Below are positions 1 to 7,690 of a stretch of DNA of 10,000 bases, one piece after another. Source of the DNA: Theodoxus fluviatilis (taxonomy: Eukaryota > Mollusca > Gastropoda > Cycloneritida > Neritidae); NCBI GenBank assembly GCA_034096865.1, contig JAWQFJ010028709.1, positions 1 through 10,000 on the forward strand, given 5' to 3'. The stretch's first letter is position 1. Every line of letters starts with the position of its first letter. A program made the translations under genes and the position numbers. The notes below the pieces were generated by a model. The model was not told where the DNA came from, did no database searches, and saw nothing but the letters and a program-made list of their open reading frames with translations.

Positions 1-270
1 GCAGTGGACATACAGCTTTGAGAAATTTCTGTTGTTCATAGGGTACAGTTACTTTCAATGGGTTTCTAGTATTAAAAAACAACAACTAAACACAGCGTTT
101 TCTGTGCGAACTGAAGATAACAATGGCGGTTAAATTATCTGTAACTACGGCTGTGCTCATGGGTCGTGGCTGAAGTAGAAATTGAGTTGTTTTACTACAC
201 CGTATTTATGAAGGCTCCACCACTTTCAACTCATGGATCCCTAAGTAGTGATGTTACTTGAATAGTTGTC
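1..270. other. Intronic sequence, nothing recognised
   Basis: No exon, repeat or RNA gene was recognised. It should lie in the intron downstream of exon B, because the donor at 2171 opens an intron and no M1 exon with fitting splice sites was seen below it. Confidence 0.5.
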
Positions 271-715
271 ACTTACACAGAAAGTCGTTACTGCTCGCTC
301 GTGCATACGGGCCCAGATCGTTTTCAATAAGCAGGAATCCTGGCTTAGACTTCCACAGGCGGGCCACATAGTGGACTCGCCCGAGGAGAGGGGCGCGGGA
401 AAGACAGCAACACTAGTGGACTCGCCCGAGGAGAGGGGCGCGGGAAAGACAGCAAGATGACGCAACACACAAGTTGACGGGCGACAGCATCCGGTCGGCT
501 TCGTTTTTACAGAGGCGTTATTACTCAAAATTGCCAATGTAAAATGCAGCAAATCAGAAGCGGAGGCCCCACACCCCTCTCCTCGGATGAGTCCACTAGG
601 AGGCCCCACACCCCTCTCCTCGGATGAGTCCACTAATGTGGCCGCCCTGCGGAGGTATAACCGAAGCCTTGCAATCGAGGCCTTTGTACCACGGACTTTC
701 CGGCACCAGTGAAAC
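271..715. repeat. Large imperfect inverted repeat with tandem subunits in each arm
   Basis: Two direct copies with the core GAGGAGAGGGG lie at 369-410 and 414-455. Two copies of the reverse-complement motif CCCCTCTCCTCGG lie at 562-598 and 599-635. The arms align further out: GCGGGCCACATAGTGGACTC on the left pairs with GAGTCCACTAATGTGGCCGC on the right. Weaker pairing reaches GAAAGTCGT (about 281) and its partner near 690. The spacer is 456-561. The layout resembles a foldback or TIR-type non-autonomous transposon, but no clear target-site duplication or coding region was found. Open frames here are not supported as genes. Confidence 0.6.
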
Positions 716-876
716 AAAGACTTTCACTTTGAACTTGCATTCTCCATCGCAACTCGACCCGCTTTGTCCCATATATGCTAGAATCCTTTCTCCGCCTCAA
801 CGACGTCTCGCGAACGCCGACATTTTCTCACCTGACAACAGACTACATCCGGGATGTGTTCTTGCCTCGTCATACA

Positions 877-1129
877 CAGGGCCGCGTTGCATAGACGCGA
901 GGATCTTGCGAGGCACAGGCCGATGTCAACACGTGTCACGACTCGCACACCCCCCTCGTCAGCTGGAGCGCTGCGGTCTTTGTGTTTTGGGGGCCTGCTC
1001 CAGTAGCACCCGCACAGCCAGCCCCAAGCAGCATTTACGTTGCCTTTACATCTGCTTTCACCATGTTGACACCAGCCTATTCCTCGCAGGATCTTGGCTA
1101 TCCTCGCGTCTATGCGACGCGCCACAGGA
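877..1129. repeat. Inverted repeat with a 16-bp exact core
   Basis: GCATAGACGCGAGGAT at 889-904 is exactly reverse-complemented at 1100-1115. Flanking sequence also pairs imperfectly: GCGAGGCACAGGCCGATGTC on the left matches the reverse complement of GACACCAGCCTATTCCTCGC on the right, apart from a small gap. The inner spacer (about 935-1060) does not pair. It could be a small non-autonomous DNA transposon or a locally inverted duplication; the ends are not defined. Confidence 0.6.
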
Positions 1130-1180
1130 TTCTTTCGTCTTCTAGTCTCGACCTGCTGCCCTTTATTACCTTTGCCTTTG

Positions 1181-2177
1181 CCTCAAAGGTACTGCTTACC
1201 TGGAACGTATAGGACACCTCAAAGGGACTGCTTACCTGGAAAGTATAGGACACCTCAAAGGGACTGCTTACCTGGAACGTGGAGGACACCTCAAAGGGAC
1301 TGCTTACCTGGAACGTATAGGACACCTCAAAGGGACTGCTTACCTGGAACGTGGAGGACACCTCAAAGGGACTGCTTACCTGGAACGTGGAGGACACCTC
1401 AAAGGGACTGCTTACCTGGAACGTATAGGACACCTCAAAGGGACTGCTTACCTGGAACGTGGCAAACACCTCAAAGGGACTGCTTACCTGGAACGTATAG
1501 CACACCTCAAAGGGACTGCTTACCTGGAACGTGGAGGACACCTCAAAGGGACTGCTTACCTGGGACGTGGAGGACACCTCAAAGGGACTGCTTACCTGGA
1601 ACGTATAGGACACCTCAAAGGGACTGCTTACCTGGAACGTGGAGGACACCTCAAAGGTACTGCTTACCTGGAACGTGGAGGACACCTCAAAGGGACTGCT
1701 TACCTGGAACGTATAGGACACCTCAAAGGGACTGCTTACCTGGAACGTATAGGACACCTCAAAGGAGCTGCTTACCTGGAACGTGGAGGACACCTCAAAG
1801 GGACTGCTTACCTGGAACGTGGAGGACACCTCAAAGGGACTGCTTACCTGGAACGTGGAGGACACCTCAAAGGGACTGCTTACCTGGAACGTATAGGACA
1901 CCTCAAAGGGACTGCTTACCTGGAACGTGGAGGACACCTCAAAGGGACTGCTTACCTGGAACGTGGAGGACACCTCAAAGGGACTGCTTACCTGGAACGT
2001 ATAGGACACCTCAAAGGGACTGCTTACCTGGAACGTATAGGACACCTCAAAGGGACTGCTTACCTAGAATGTATAGGACACCTCAAAGGGACTGCTTACC
2101 TGGAACGTGGAGGACGCCTCAAAGGGACTGCTTACCTGGAACGTATAGGACACCTTAAAGGAGCTGCTTACCTGGAA
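1181..2177. repeat. 36-bp minisatellite built on exon B's 5' splice site, 28 copies
   Basis: A 36-bp unit recurs without slippage. The landmark CTTACCT starts at 1195 and again every 36 bp to 2167, giving 28 copies. On the minus (gene) strand each unit reads TTCCAG|GTAAGCAG followed by a stretch ending GAGGTGTCC. The last copy is the real donor of exon B, and the unit's CCACGTTCCAG resembles the exon end CCCACTTCCAG with one inserted base. Two main variants occur, GTATA and GTGGA (plus strand), mixed along the array. A few singletons occur, such as GGTACTG near 1657-1662 and CCTAGAATG at 2061-2072. The block CTGCTTACCT is unchanged in every copy. Because 36 is a multiple of three and the unit lacks stops, long 12-residue-repeat frames open on both strands; these are not taken as genes. 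Confidence 0.97.
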
Positions 2178-2335
2178 GTGGGACGGATCTCCGATATATC
2201 CTCGATGAACCTCCGCTGTTGCAGTGTGACCTTGTCTTGCTCCCAGGTGACCTCAACCAGAGGGAAGTTCTTCTGTAGAGTCCACGTGTCCATGATACCC
2301 TTCACGTCAATCCCCCTGTTCTCCTGCTTGGAGCG
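2172..2335 (-). CDS. M1 aminopeptidase, internal exon B (partial gene)
   Basis: This is an internal exon of a zinc metallo-aminopeptidase of family M1 (the ERAP/LNPEP/aminopeptidase N/A group), which removes N-terminal residues from peptides. Read on the minus strand it begins RSKQENRGI and continues DVKGIMDTWTLQKNFPLV, then EVTWEQDKVTLQQRRF and ending near EIRPTS. The (D)VK..M.TWT.Q..(F/Y)P pattern is the well-known M1 signature just after the catalytic domain, leading into the beta-sandwich domain III. Splice sites fit: the acceptor is CTCTTTGGCAG (AG at 2337-2336) and the donor is CCAG|GTAAGC (GT at 2171-2170). The length is 54 codons plus 2 nt, entering in phase 0 and leaving in phase 2. 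Reading on into the intron gives TAA at 2170-2168. The catalytic HEXXH lies in exons outside the window, so the subfamily cannot be named. A pseudogene is possible, but no lesion is seen here. Confidence 0.88.
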
Positions 2336-2351
2336 CTGCCAAAGAGGCGAT

Positions 2352-3535
2352 GAACTGGGTGGGATTGGGTTCGGCTCTGTTGGGTTGGGCTGGGTTGGGT
2401 TGGGTTGAGTTGGATAGGACAGCATTTCATTTTACAACAACTGACAAATTTGGCTTGGCTTGGCTTGGGTAGAAATGCATTTCATTCCACAGCAGTGGAG
2501 TGAATTGGATAGTGTTGGACCAGATTAGGTTGAATAGAACTTTCGTTCATTTAATAGCAATGGACAGGACTGGGTTAAGTTTGAGTTAAGTAGGATTGCA
2601 TTTCATTTCATAACAGTAAATATAATTGGGTTATTTTGGGTTAGATAGGGGTGCATTTCATAGCGATGGAATGGAATGGACTGGGTTGGAATAAACTGGA
2701 TTTGATAGAATTGGGTTGGGTTGGATTGGATTGGGTTGAATTAGGTCTGACTGGCTTGGGTTTGATCAGATTGGGAAGGACTGCATTTCAATTCATAGCA
2801 ATGGGCTGATTCAGATAAGGTCGAGCTGGATTGGATTATATATGTCTGCATTATATTTCATAGCAAAGGACTGGATTGGAATGGGTTGGGATACAATGGA
2901 TTAGGTATGATTGCAATTAGTTTCACATCAGTGGACTGGATCGGATTGGATTAGGTTGGGTTAAACTGAGTGTAGTATGACTGCATTTCATTTTACAGCA
3001 AGAGGCCGACTTAAATTCGATTGAGCAGGGTAGGGTTGGACTACATTTTAGTCCATAGCAATGGAACAGATTGGATTGAGTTGGGTTAGGTTGGTTGGAA
3101 CTTCATTTTATTCGTAGAACAGTGGCTGGATTAGATTGAATTAGAACTGAACGAACTAATTTGCACTGGATTGAATAGAAGCAGTGTGGACTAAATCGGA
3201 TCGGAGAGGAAGGTATCCGATCAGAAAAGATTGGATTGCATTGAATAAATTGCGTAGCATTGCTTGGACGAAGCTGAGATGGATGAGAGTGGATTTTCAT
3301 TCAGGGAGATGCGATAGAATGGAATGAAACATATCAGACTGTTGTATGGGAATGGATGCAACAAGTTTGGATTGGATAGAGTTTGGCGGGACTCCAGCTT
3401 GTACTACAATGGAATGGATCGGAGTGTATTTATTTGCAGTGGGGAGGTACGGAATAGAATGGAACAAATTGGACTATAGTGGATAGGATTATATTGAGCT
3501 GGACTGGGTTTGAATGAGGTTCGGTTGGGCTGCAT
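2352..3535. repeat. Degenerate ~53-70 bp tandem array, GATTGG/GGGTTG rich
   Basis: Units combine a TGCATTTCATTTCATAGCAA-like segment with runs of GGATTGG and GGGTTGG. The TGCATTTCA landmark or variants of it occur near 2422, 2477, 2541, 2598, 2653, 2783, 2848, 2913, 2983 and 3043, spaced 53-70 bp or about twice that. Copies are much more diverged than in the 36-bp and 68-bp arrays and fade out by about 3535. The array starts within about 20 bp of the exon B acceptor, so its C-rich gene strand (CCCAACCCAACC) forms the region just upstream of that splice site. Confidence 0.85.
2357..2404 (+). other. Predicted G-quadruplex tract near exon B acceptor
   Basis: Eight GGG runs lie between 2357 and 2404. 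The last five (2382-2404) are separated by only 2 nt each, a canonical G3N2 quadruplex motif. It sits on the strand opposite the gene, so the pre-mRNA would be C-rich (CCCAACCCAACC) about 50-70 nt upstream of the exon. Whether it folds is inference. Confidence 0.6.
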
Positions 3536-3944
3536 TGCTGGAATAAAATCAAATCAAAGTGTCTTCAGGAAGCTATCACGGCGCGCATAAAGCTTGAAAC
3601 TCATTCGTTCTCTGCAGATATGTTCCCCCATGAAGTTGAAAAAGAGCTAGAGTGATAAACACAGTGAAACTTCATAATTACGATCACCTCTGGTCATTAT
3701 TCTGAGGTGGTCTTAATTCTGGAACTTGTCCTTCTGGCCCAAAGGATCTCGATTTAGTGTTCCTTATAGCTAAGGAAATGAATTTTACTTTCATTGTCAT
3801 TAACAGCAGAGAATACAGTAGTGAAAATGACACTTATCACATCAGGAGGGTTTGTTCCAGAGTCCAGAATGACGATGTTCATATCTATCTTGGAGAACTG
3901 GTCGGGCCAGTCTGGCGTGCATTGTACTTGACTTTCACGAGGAT

Positions 3945-4079
3945 TCGCTCCTGCTTGTTCCACTTGCTCCAGCTTGTTCCTGCTTGTTCCTGCTTGCTCC
4001 AGCTTGTTCTTGCTCGCTCCTACTTGCTCCATTTCTTCCTGCTTGCTCTAGCTTGCTCCACTTGCTCCAGCTCGCTTTC
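3945..4079. repeat. Degenerate 10-bp tandem repeat (GCTTGCTCC-like)
   Basis: About 13 copies of a TGCTTGTTCC / AGCTTGCTCC unit, 9-10 bp each, lie inside the pogo-like element, directly downstream (minus strand) of its helix-turn-helix remnant. On the minus strand the purine-rich GGAGCAAGCA repeat gives Glu/Gln/Ala-rich open frames that are not supported as protein. Confidence 0.85.
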
Positions 4080-4246
4080 AGCAGACATGAGGCCGCCGAT
4101 GGCAGAATCGAGACCAAAGTTGTTTTCCTCACCAGCCAATTTTAATTTAGCTTCGCGCTTTTAGAATGCACTGCACTTGTGTCTTGCCAATGTCAAACTG
4201 TTCGGCAAGTTGTCTCTGGCCGCGACCAGCACTGGCCTTGATGAGT
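4080..4246 (-). pseudogene. Remnant of pogo-like transposase DNA-binding (HTH) region
   Basis: On the minus strand from 4246 the frame reads LIKASAGRGQRQ, then LAEQFDIGKTQVQCILK, and stops at TAA (4150-4148) after KARS. The LAEQF.I.KTQVQ.ILK pattern is the psq/CENP-B-type helix-turn-helix found near the N-terminus of pogo/Tigger transposases. There is also an in-frame TAA immediately before LIK. Shifting one base after ILKAR lets a plausible continuation run (AKLKLAGEEN), so a frameshift as well as stop codons has broken it. Further on the gene runs into a 10-bp repeat expansion. No DDE catalytic motif was recognised. The match is from one motif, supported by the surrounding terminal inverted repeats. 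Confidence 0.62.
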
Positions 4247-5181
4247 TAAAACTGTTGCTACCGTTAGAGTTCACGGCATCTGGGTGCTGCCATTTTGCGG
4301 CAGTTGCGAAATGGTGTACAGTGCAGCTCACTTAAATGGTCCAGTCAACAATTCTCAGGTTTCATCCTAACAACGGTGATAAATCCAGTGATGATGCGAA
4401 CAGTATCAGAACAGACGCGAATAGGGTTGTCGCAAATTCATTGGTCTCAAATAAATTCTTGAGTTGCAGTGTTCGAGGGAAAGTAATGATCACATAAGTA
4501 CATGAACAGTTCTTGAGGACCATGGCTGAGGCAGCAGAGAAGGCCTCCTGCTGGATTTGGCTAAAGAGAAACATGGGAGAAGGCGGTGCGTCAGAGGGCA
4601 ACTAGGGGACAGTCCACGCAATATAAAAGACCTATTAGGTGGAGGGGCCTTCTTCTTTCGATATTCTGCGCTATGGCAAAGCAGACCATCGCATAGTGTC
4701 CCTGACGACTGACGGGCACCAGGAACTATGACCCAGGTGTGCCCCCCCCCCCCCCCCCCGAGAGTGTCAGGAAGACAGGACCGAAACACTCGAAGACCGG
4801 GGGCTCTTCCTCTGAGGACGGTCAGCCGTCTTGCTCCTCATGAAGTTGCTTGTCCCCATGTCTTGTTTTGAAGTTAGTGCTCACGGCCAATCTACTCCGT
4901 AGGCGTACTAGTCGTGACTGAGTGTGATCTTCCAACCACTTGGAAATCCTTAACCAAGTGTAGCGCCCGGAAACTGTCGAAAGTTTTAACTAGAGGTGAT
5001 CACTGGTCGTAGATATAAGGCTTTGGTTGGTTTTGGACTTTCAAAGGTGGTCGTAAAGGTAAATTCCGAGGTCGTCGTAATTTTTAGATTTTTAGACATT
5101 GAACAGACAAGGAAAATGTCGGTACTCTCTAAAACTGGTTGTAACTTTTATGCGGTCTTAATGCCGAGATGGTCGTAACGC
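4247..5181. other. Interior of the pogo-like element, no gene recognised
   Basis: Apart from the C18 tract, this stretch shows no domain or splice structure I recognise on either strand. The short open frames in it have no recognisable motifs. Near 4995-5180 the phrase GGTCGTAA recurs (about 5047, 5072 and 5171). This is likely the subterminal repeat region of the right transposon end. Confidence 0.45.
4742..4759. repeat. C18 homopolymer
   Basis: Eighteen consecutive C residues lie within the pogo-like element. The true length is uncertain because homopolymers are error-prone in sequencing. Confidence 0.9.
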
Positions 5182-5343
5182 GAAGTTTCACTGAAATGTG
5201 GTTTCATGACAAAGGGGAAAATATGTGCGGTTTGAAAACTTTAGTAGGATGTTAAGACGTGTGAAATCACGCACGTTTTCCATGACGTCACTAGTGAGCC
5301 CTCTGAGAGCGCCAACCTCACCAAGGACGCCACAATTTCTCTT

Positions 5344-5811
5344 CCACGACCTCCACGACCTCCATGACCTCCACGACCTCCACGACCTCCACGACCTCCA
5401 TGACCTCCACGACCTCCACGACCTCCACGACCTCCACGACCTCCATGACCTCCATGACCTCCTCGACCTCCATGACCTCCATGACCTCCACGACCTCCAC
5501 GACCTCCATGACCTCCATGACCTCCTCGACCTCCACGACCTCCACGACCTCCACGAACTCCACGACCTCCACGACCTCCACGACCTCCACGAACTCCACG
5601 ACCTCCACGACCTCCACGACCTCCACGACCTCCACGACCTCCACGACCTCCATGACCTCCACGACCTCCACGACCTCCACGAACTCCACGACCTCCACGA
5701 CCTCCACGACCTCCACGACCTCCATGACCTCCACGACCTCCATGACCTCCTCGACCTCCATGACCTCCATGACCTCCACGACCTCCACGACGTCCACGAC
5801 CTCCACGACCT
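5344..5811. repeat. 9-bp tandem array (CCACGACCT), 52 units
   Basis: The array is 468 bp, exactly 52 units of 9 bp with no slippage. Variants are CATGACC, CTCGACC, CACGAAC and one CACGACG. The block with CTCGACC flanked by paired CATGACC units appears near 5446-5500 and again near 5730-5780, which points to multi-unit duplication. The unit is a multiple of three with no stop codon, so several frames stay open on both strands (His-Asp-Leu, Thr-Ser-Thr, Arg-Ser-Trp and Val-Val-Glu repeats). That alone does not support a gene, and it lies within the intron. Confidence 0.96.
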
Positions 5812-6277
5812 GTATTGTTTACATAATTTTAGCGTCTGCTGGCGGTCCCTGAGTGCGGAGCTCATACGCCAGTGCATTCTGTGAACCCGAGCCACGTGAC
5901 TCTGGCACAGTTCGCAATGAATGCGTAACAGACTTGACCCTTCGCATTACAGCATTGCGCCAAAATAGTTCGTTCTGATACTTTTTTCTCTCCACTTTTT
6001 ACAGAAATCATTCAGATGTCAAAATTGGTTTCCATTTCAACACAAACATTTTATTTTATATAATAAACGCTTGTTTATTGCCCCAGCAAGAGTAAGTTTT
6101 GTGCAAAATAGTCTTAGAACTACTTTAACGGCGTATGTCAGGGAGCAGATCGCCTATCCCACAAGCCTCCCGTGTGACCCTCATTTGAATTTTTCGGACG
6201 AAAACCTTCCATCACGTAATGTCAACTGTGCTAGAGACTGTTTTGCCGGCAGGCGAAGTCTTTCATGGACTAGAATG
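5812..6277. other. Intronic spacer before the LINE fragment
   Basis: No domain, repeat or RNA gene was recognised. An open frame continues through about 6071-6277 into the LINE reading frame, but it has only a TTG start and no resemblance to reverse transcriptase, so I treat it as flanking sequence. Confidence 0.5.
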
Positions 6278-7186
6278 ACGCCAGTGTACATGCAACCCCT
6301 GTTCGACATTGTAGGTTCACATTCCATAAACCAACATGCATTTGCCGACGACAACCAGCTTTACAAAGAAGCTACCCTCGATCAAATCCAACCCACCGTT
6401 GAATCCATGCAAAACTGTGTTCTAGATGTTAAGAACTGGATGACCTTTAATAAGCTTCAACTGAATGACAGTAAAACAGAATGCATGCAAGTAAGATCAA
6501 GCAGGACAGCCACGAATGCCCTCCCTTCTTCTCTTAAGATTGGCGACTGTGATGTGGAGTTCGTTCCATCAGTTAGGAACCTTGGTGTTACCTTAGATTG
6601 TCATCTCAATATGTCAGAACACGTCAGGAACACATGCAAGATCGCCTACATGCACATCAGACAGATCAGTGCAATTCGTCATCTTCTCACACAAGAAGCT
6701 ACTCAAACTCTCGTCTGTGCTTTCATTCTTTCACGCCTCGACTACTGCAATAGCCTTCTTTCCGGTTGCCCTAAGCATCTCGTGGATCGGCTCCAAAGAG
6801 TCCAGAACTCTGCTGCTCGCCTCATCTGTAAAGTTAGAAAGTCTCATCACATTACTCCTATCCTCCACTCTCTTCATTGGCTACCAGTTTCTGCTAGGAT
6901 CCAATACAAAACCTCCTGCCTCTGCTTCAACTCTGTCTCTGCTGTCGCTCCTCTCTATCTGTCTCAACTCCTTCACATCTACACACCATCTAGACAACTT
7001 CGCTCTTCTTGCGACACTCGCATCTTCAAAATTCCATCCGTTAGGTCAAAAACATTTGGTCAGCGTACTTTTTCATACCAGGGTCCTACCACCTGGAACG
7101 CACTCCCCTTCTCAGTGCGTCATGCAAACACTGCAGCTTGCTTTCGGTCAAATCTGAAAACCCACTTGTTCTCTAAGTCGTATTGA
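6278..7186 (+). pseudogene. LINE reverse transcriptase, C-terminal fragment
   Basis: About 302 codons stay open to the TGA at 7184-7186. The active-site motif FADDNQLYK (catalytic Asp pair) is at 6341. It is followed by NLGVTLD (about 6578) and the thumb and C-terminal features of this LINE group: SRLDYCNSLLSG (6731), LQRVQNSAARLI, LHWLPVSARIQYK and GPTTWNALPFSVR. The F in place of Y in the (Y/F)ADD motif is tolerated in these families. The endonuclease, fingers and first catalytic Asp motif are missing, so it cannot be active. No internal stop or frameshift is present, suggesting a fairly young insertion. Clade assignment (CR1 versus L2 or a relative) is from memory of the family pattern. 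Confidence 0.88.
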
Positions 7187-7442
7187 AACTATTTCGTACT
7201 TGCTCAATGTTTCAAGCTCATGCTCATGTTTGTATATAATGCATGTGTGTGTGTCTTTACGTGTAGGATGCATGTTGTATTATAGCGTGCGTGTGTGCGT
7301 TTCATGTTCAGGCTCAGACTGTGTGATGATAATGTGTGTGTGTTTTTGTGTGCGTGTGCGCCTAGAGCTCCACTATGTACTTTTTTGACTGTGTGGAGGA
7401 AGTGCGCCTTATAAATAAACATATTATTATTATTATTATTAT
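6278..7442 (+). mobile_element. 5'-truncated non-LTR retrotransposon (CR1/L2-like)
   Basis: A LINE fragment inserted antisense to the aminopeptidase gene. It begins inside the reverse-transcriptase palm, a few residues upstream of the catalytic FADD motif, runs through the C-terminal part of the polymerase, and has a 3' untranslated tail of about 250 bp. The tail includes TG-rich stretches, GCGCCTTATAAATAAAC (with AATAAA at 7414-7419) and an (ATT)n microsatellite ending near 7441. Such a tail is typical of CR1/L2-group LINEs in invertebrates and fish. 5' truncation is the usual outcome of target-primed reverse transcription. The exact 5' boundary and any target-site duplication could not be fixed. 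Confidence 0.85.
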
Positions 7443-7517
7443 CAATAGTCTGACGTCATCAGCTTCGTAATACGTGATAACATCTTTTCTTTTTTTTGTT
7501 AATTCCAAAACGAGAAG

Positions 7518-7672
7518 GCAGATAACATCCAAAGTTTAATGTAATGTTCCTCAGATATTACCCTTACCGTTCACTAAATTTCACCAGAATCCCTTGTAAT
7601 CTTGTTGAGTTATTTTACCCAATAAATAACAAATTAACCGAGGTTAAAACATAACCTTCCTGGCGGAGGTAA
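7518..7672 (-). repeat. Probable fragment of a dispersed repeat (TTACCTCCGCC type)
   Basis: On the minus strand the segment starts TTACCTCCGCCAGGAAGGTT, has GATTAC and GGTGAAATTTAGTG in the middle, and ends near ATTAAACTTTGG. This order resembles a widely dispersed animal repeat that I recall beginning TTACCTCCGCC and containing GATTAC, GAAATTTGGTG and ATTAAATTTTGG. The copy is AT-rich and diverged. The family identity is from memory. Confidence 0.4.
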
Positions 7673-7690
7673 CAAAATCAGCGAGACTTG

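Larger units (their letters stand above)
3662..5193 (-). mobile_element. Decayed pogo/Tc1-mariner-like DNA transposon
   Basis: The ends are inverted: CAGTGAAACTTC at 3662-3673 and its exact reverse complement GAAGTTTCACTG at 5182-5193. Imperfect pairing continues inward for about 20 bp (TTACGATCACCTC against TTACGACCATCTC). CAGTGAAAC-type ends are known from pogo and related Tc1/mariner-superfamily elements. The minus-strand interior has a broken helix-turn-helix typical of pogo-like transposases (about 4148-4246). The expected TA duplication is not seen: the flanks are ..AAACA and AAATG.., so they have mutated or the ends are misplaced by a base or two. At 1,532 bp with no intact DDE domain, it is a non-autonomous relic. 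Confidence 0.65.

Noticed and set aside
241..717. Overlapping open frames on both strands around 241-717
   Set aside because: They follow the inverted and direct repeats, have no recognisable domain, and no fitting splice or start context.
778..1145. Open frames near 624-1145 (plus) and 778-1125 (minus) as a further M1 exon
   Set aside because: None resembles the M1 segment expected after exon B, and the region is largely an inverted repeat.
1094..2158. Plus-strand 354-residue frame with 12-residue repeats (TPQRDCLPGTW), and a similar minus-strand frame at 1110-2045
   Set aside because: Both arise because the 36-bp unit is a multiple of three and lacks stops. The array lies in an intron of the minus-strand gene and its conserved part is the splice donor, not a codon pattern.
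2355..3535. Interstitial telomere repeat
   Set aside because: The GGGTTG runs are short and irregular, and are part of a ~60-bp degenerate unit with TGCATTTCA segments. TTAGGG is not the repeating unit.
3754..4032. Minus-strand frame with ILDSGTNPPDVISVIFTTVF as a transposase C-terminus
   Set aside because: It lies within the pogo-like element, but I could not match it to a DDE domain or any other family, so no function is assigned.
5188..5895. Long low-complexity frames on both strands (RSW, HDL, TST, VVE repeats)
   Set aside because: They are products of the 9-bp array. No flanking domain, signal peptide or splice context supports a gene.
6071..6277. N-terminal extension of the LINE reading frame
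   Set aside because: It has only a TTG start and no resemblance to reverse transcriptase before about 6278. The open frame upstream is probably chance.
7204..7422. Short frames in the LINE tail on both strands
   Set aside because: They lie in the TG-rich 3' untranslated region of the LINE and have no recognisable domain.
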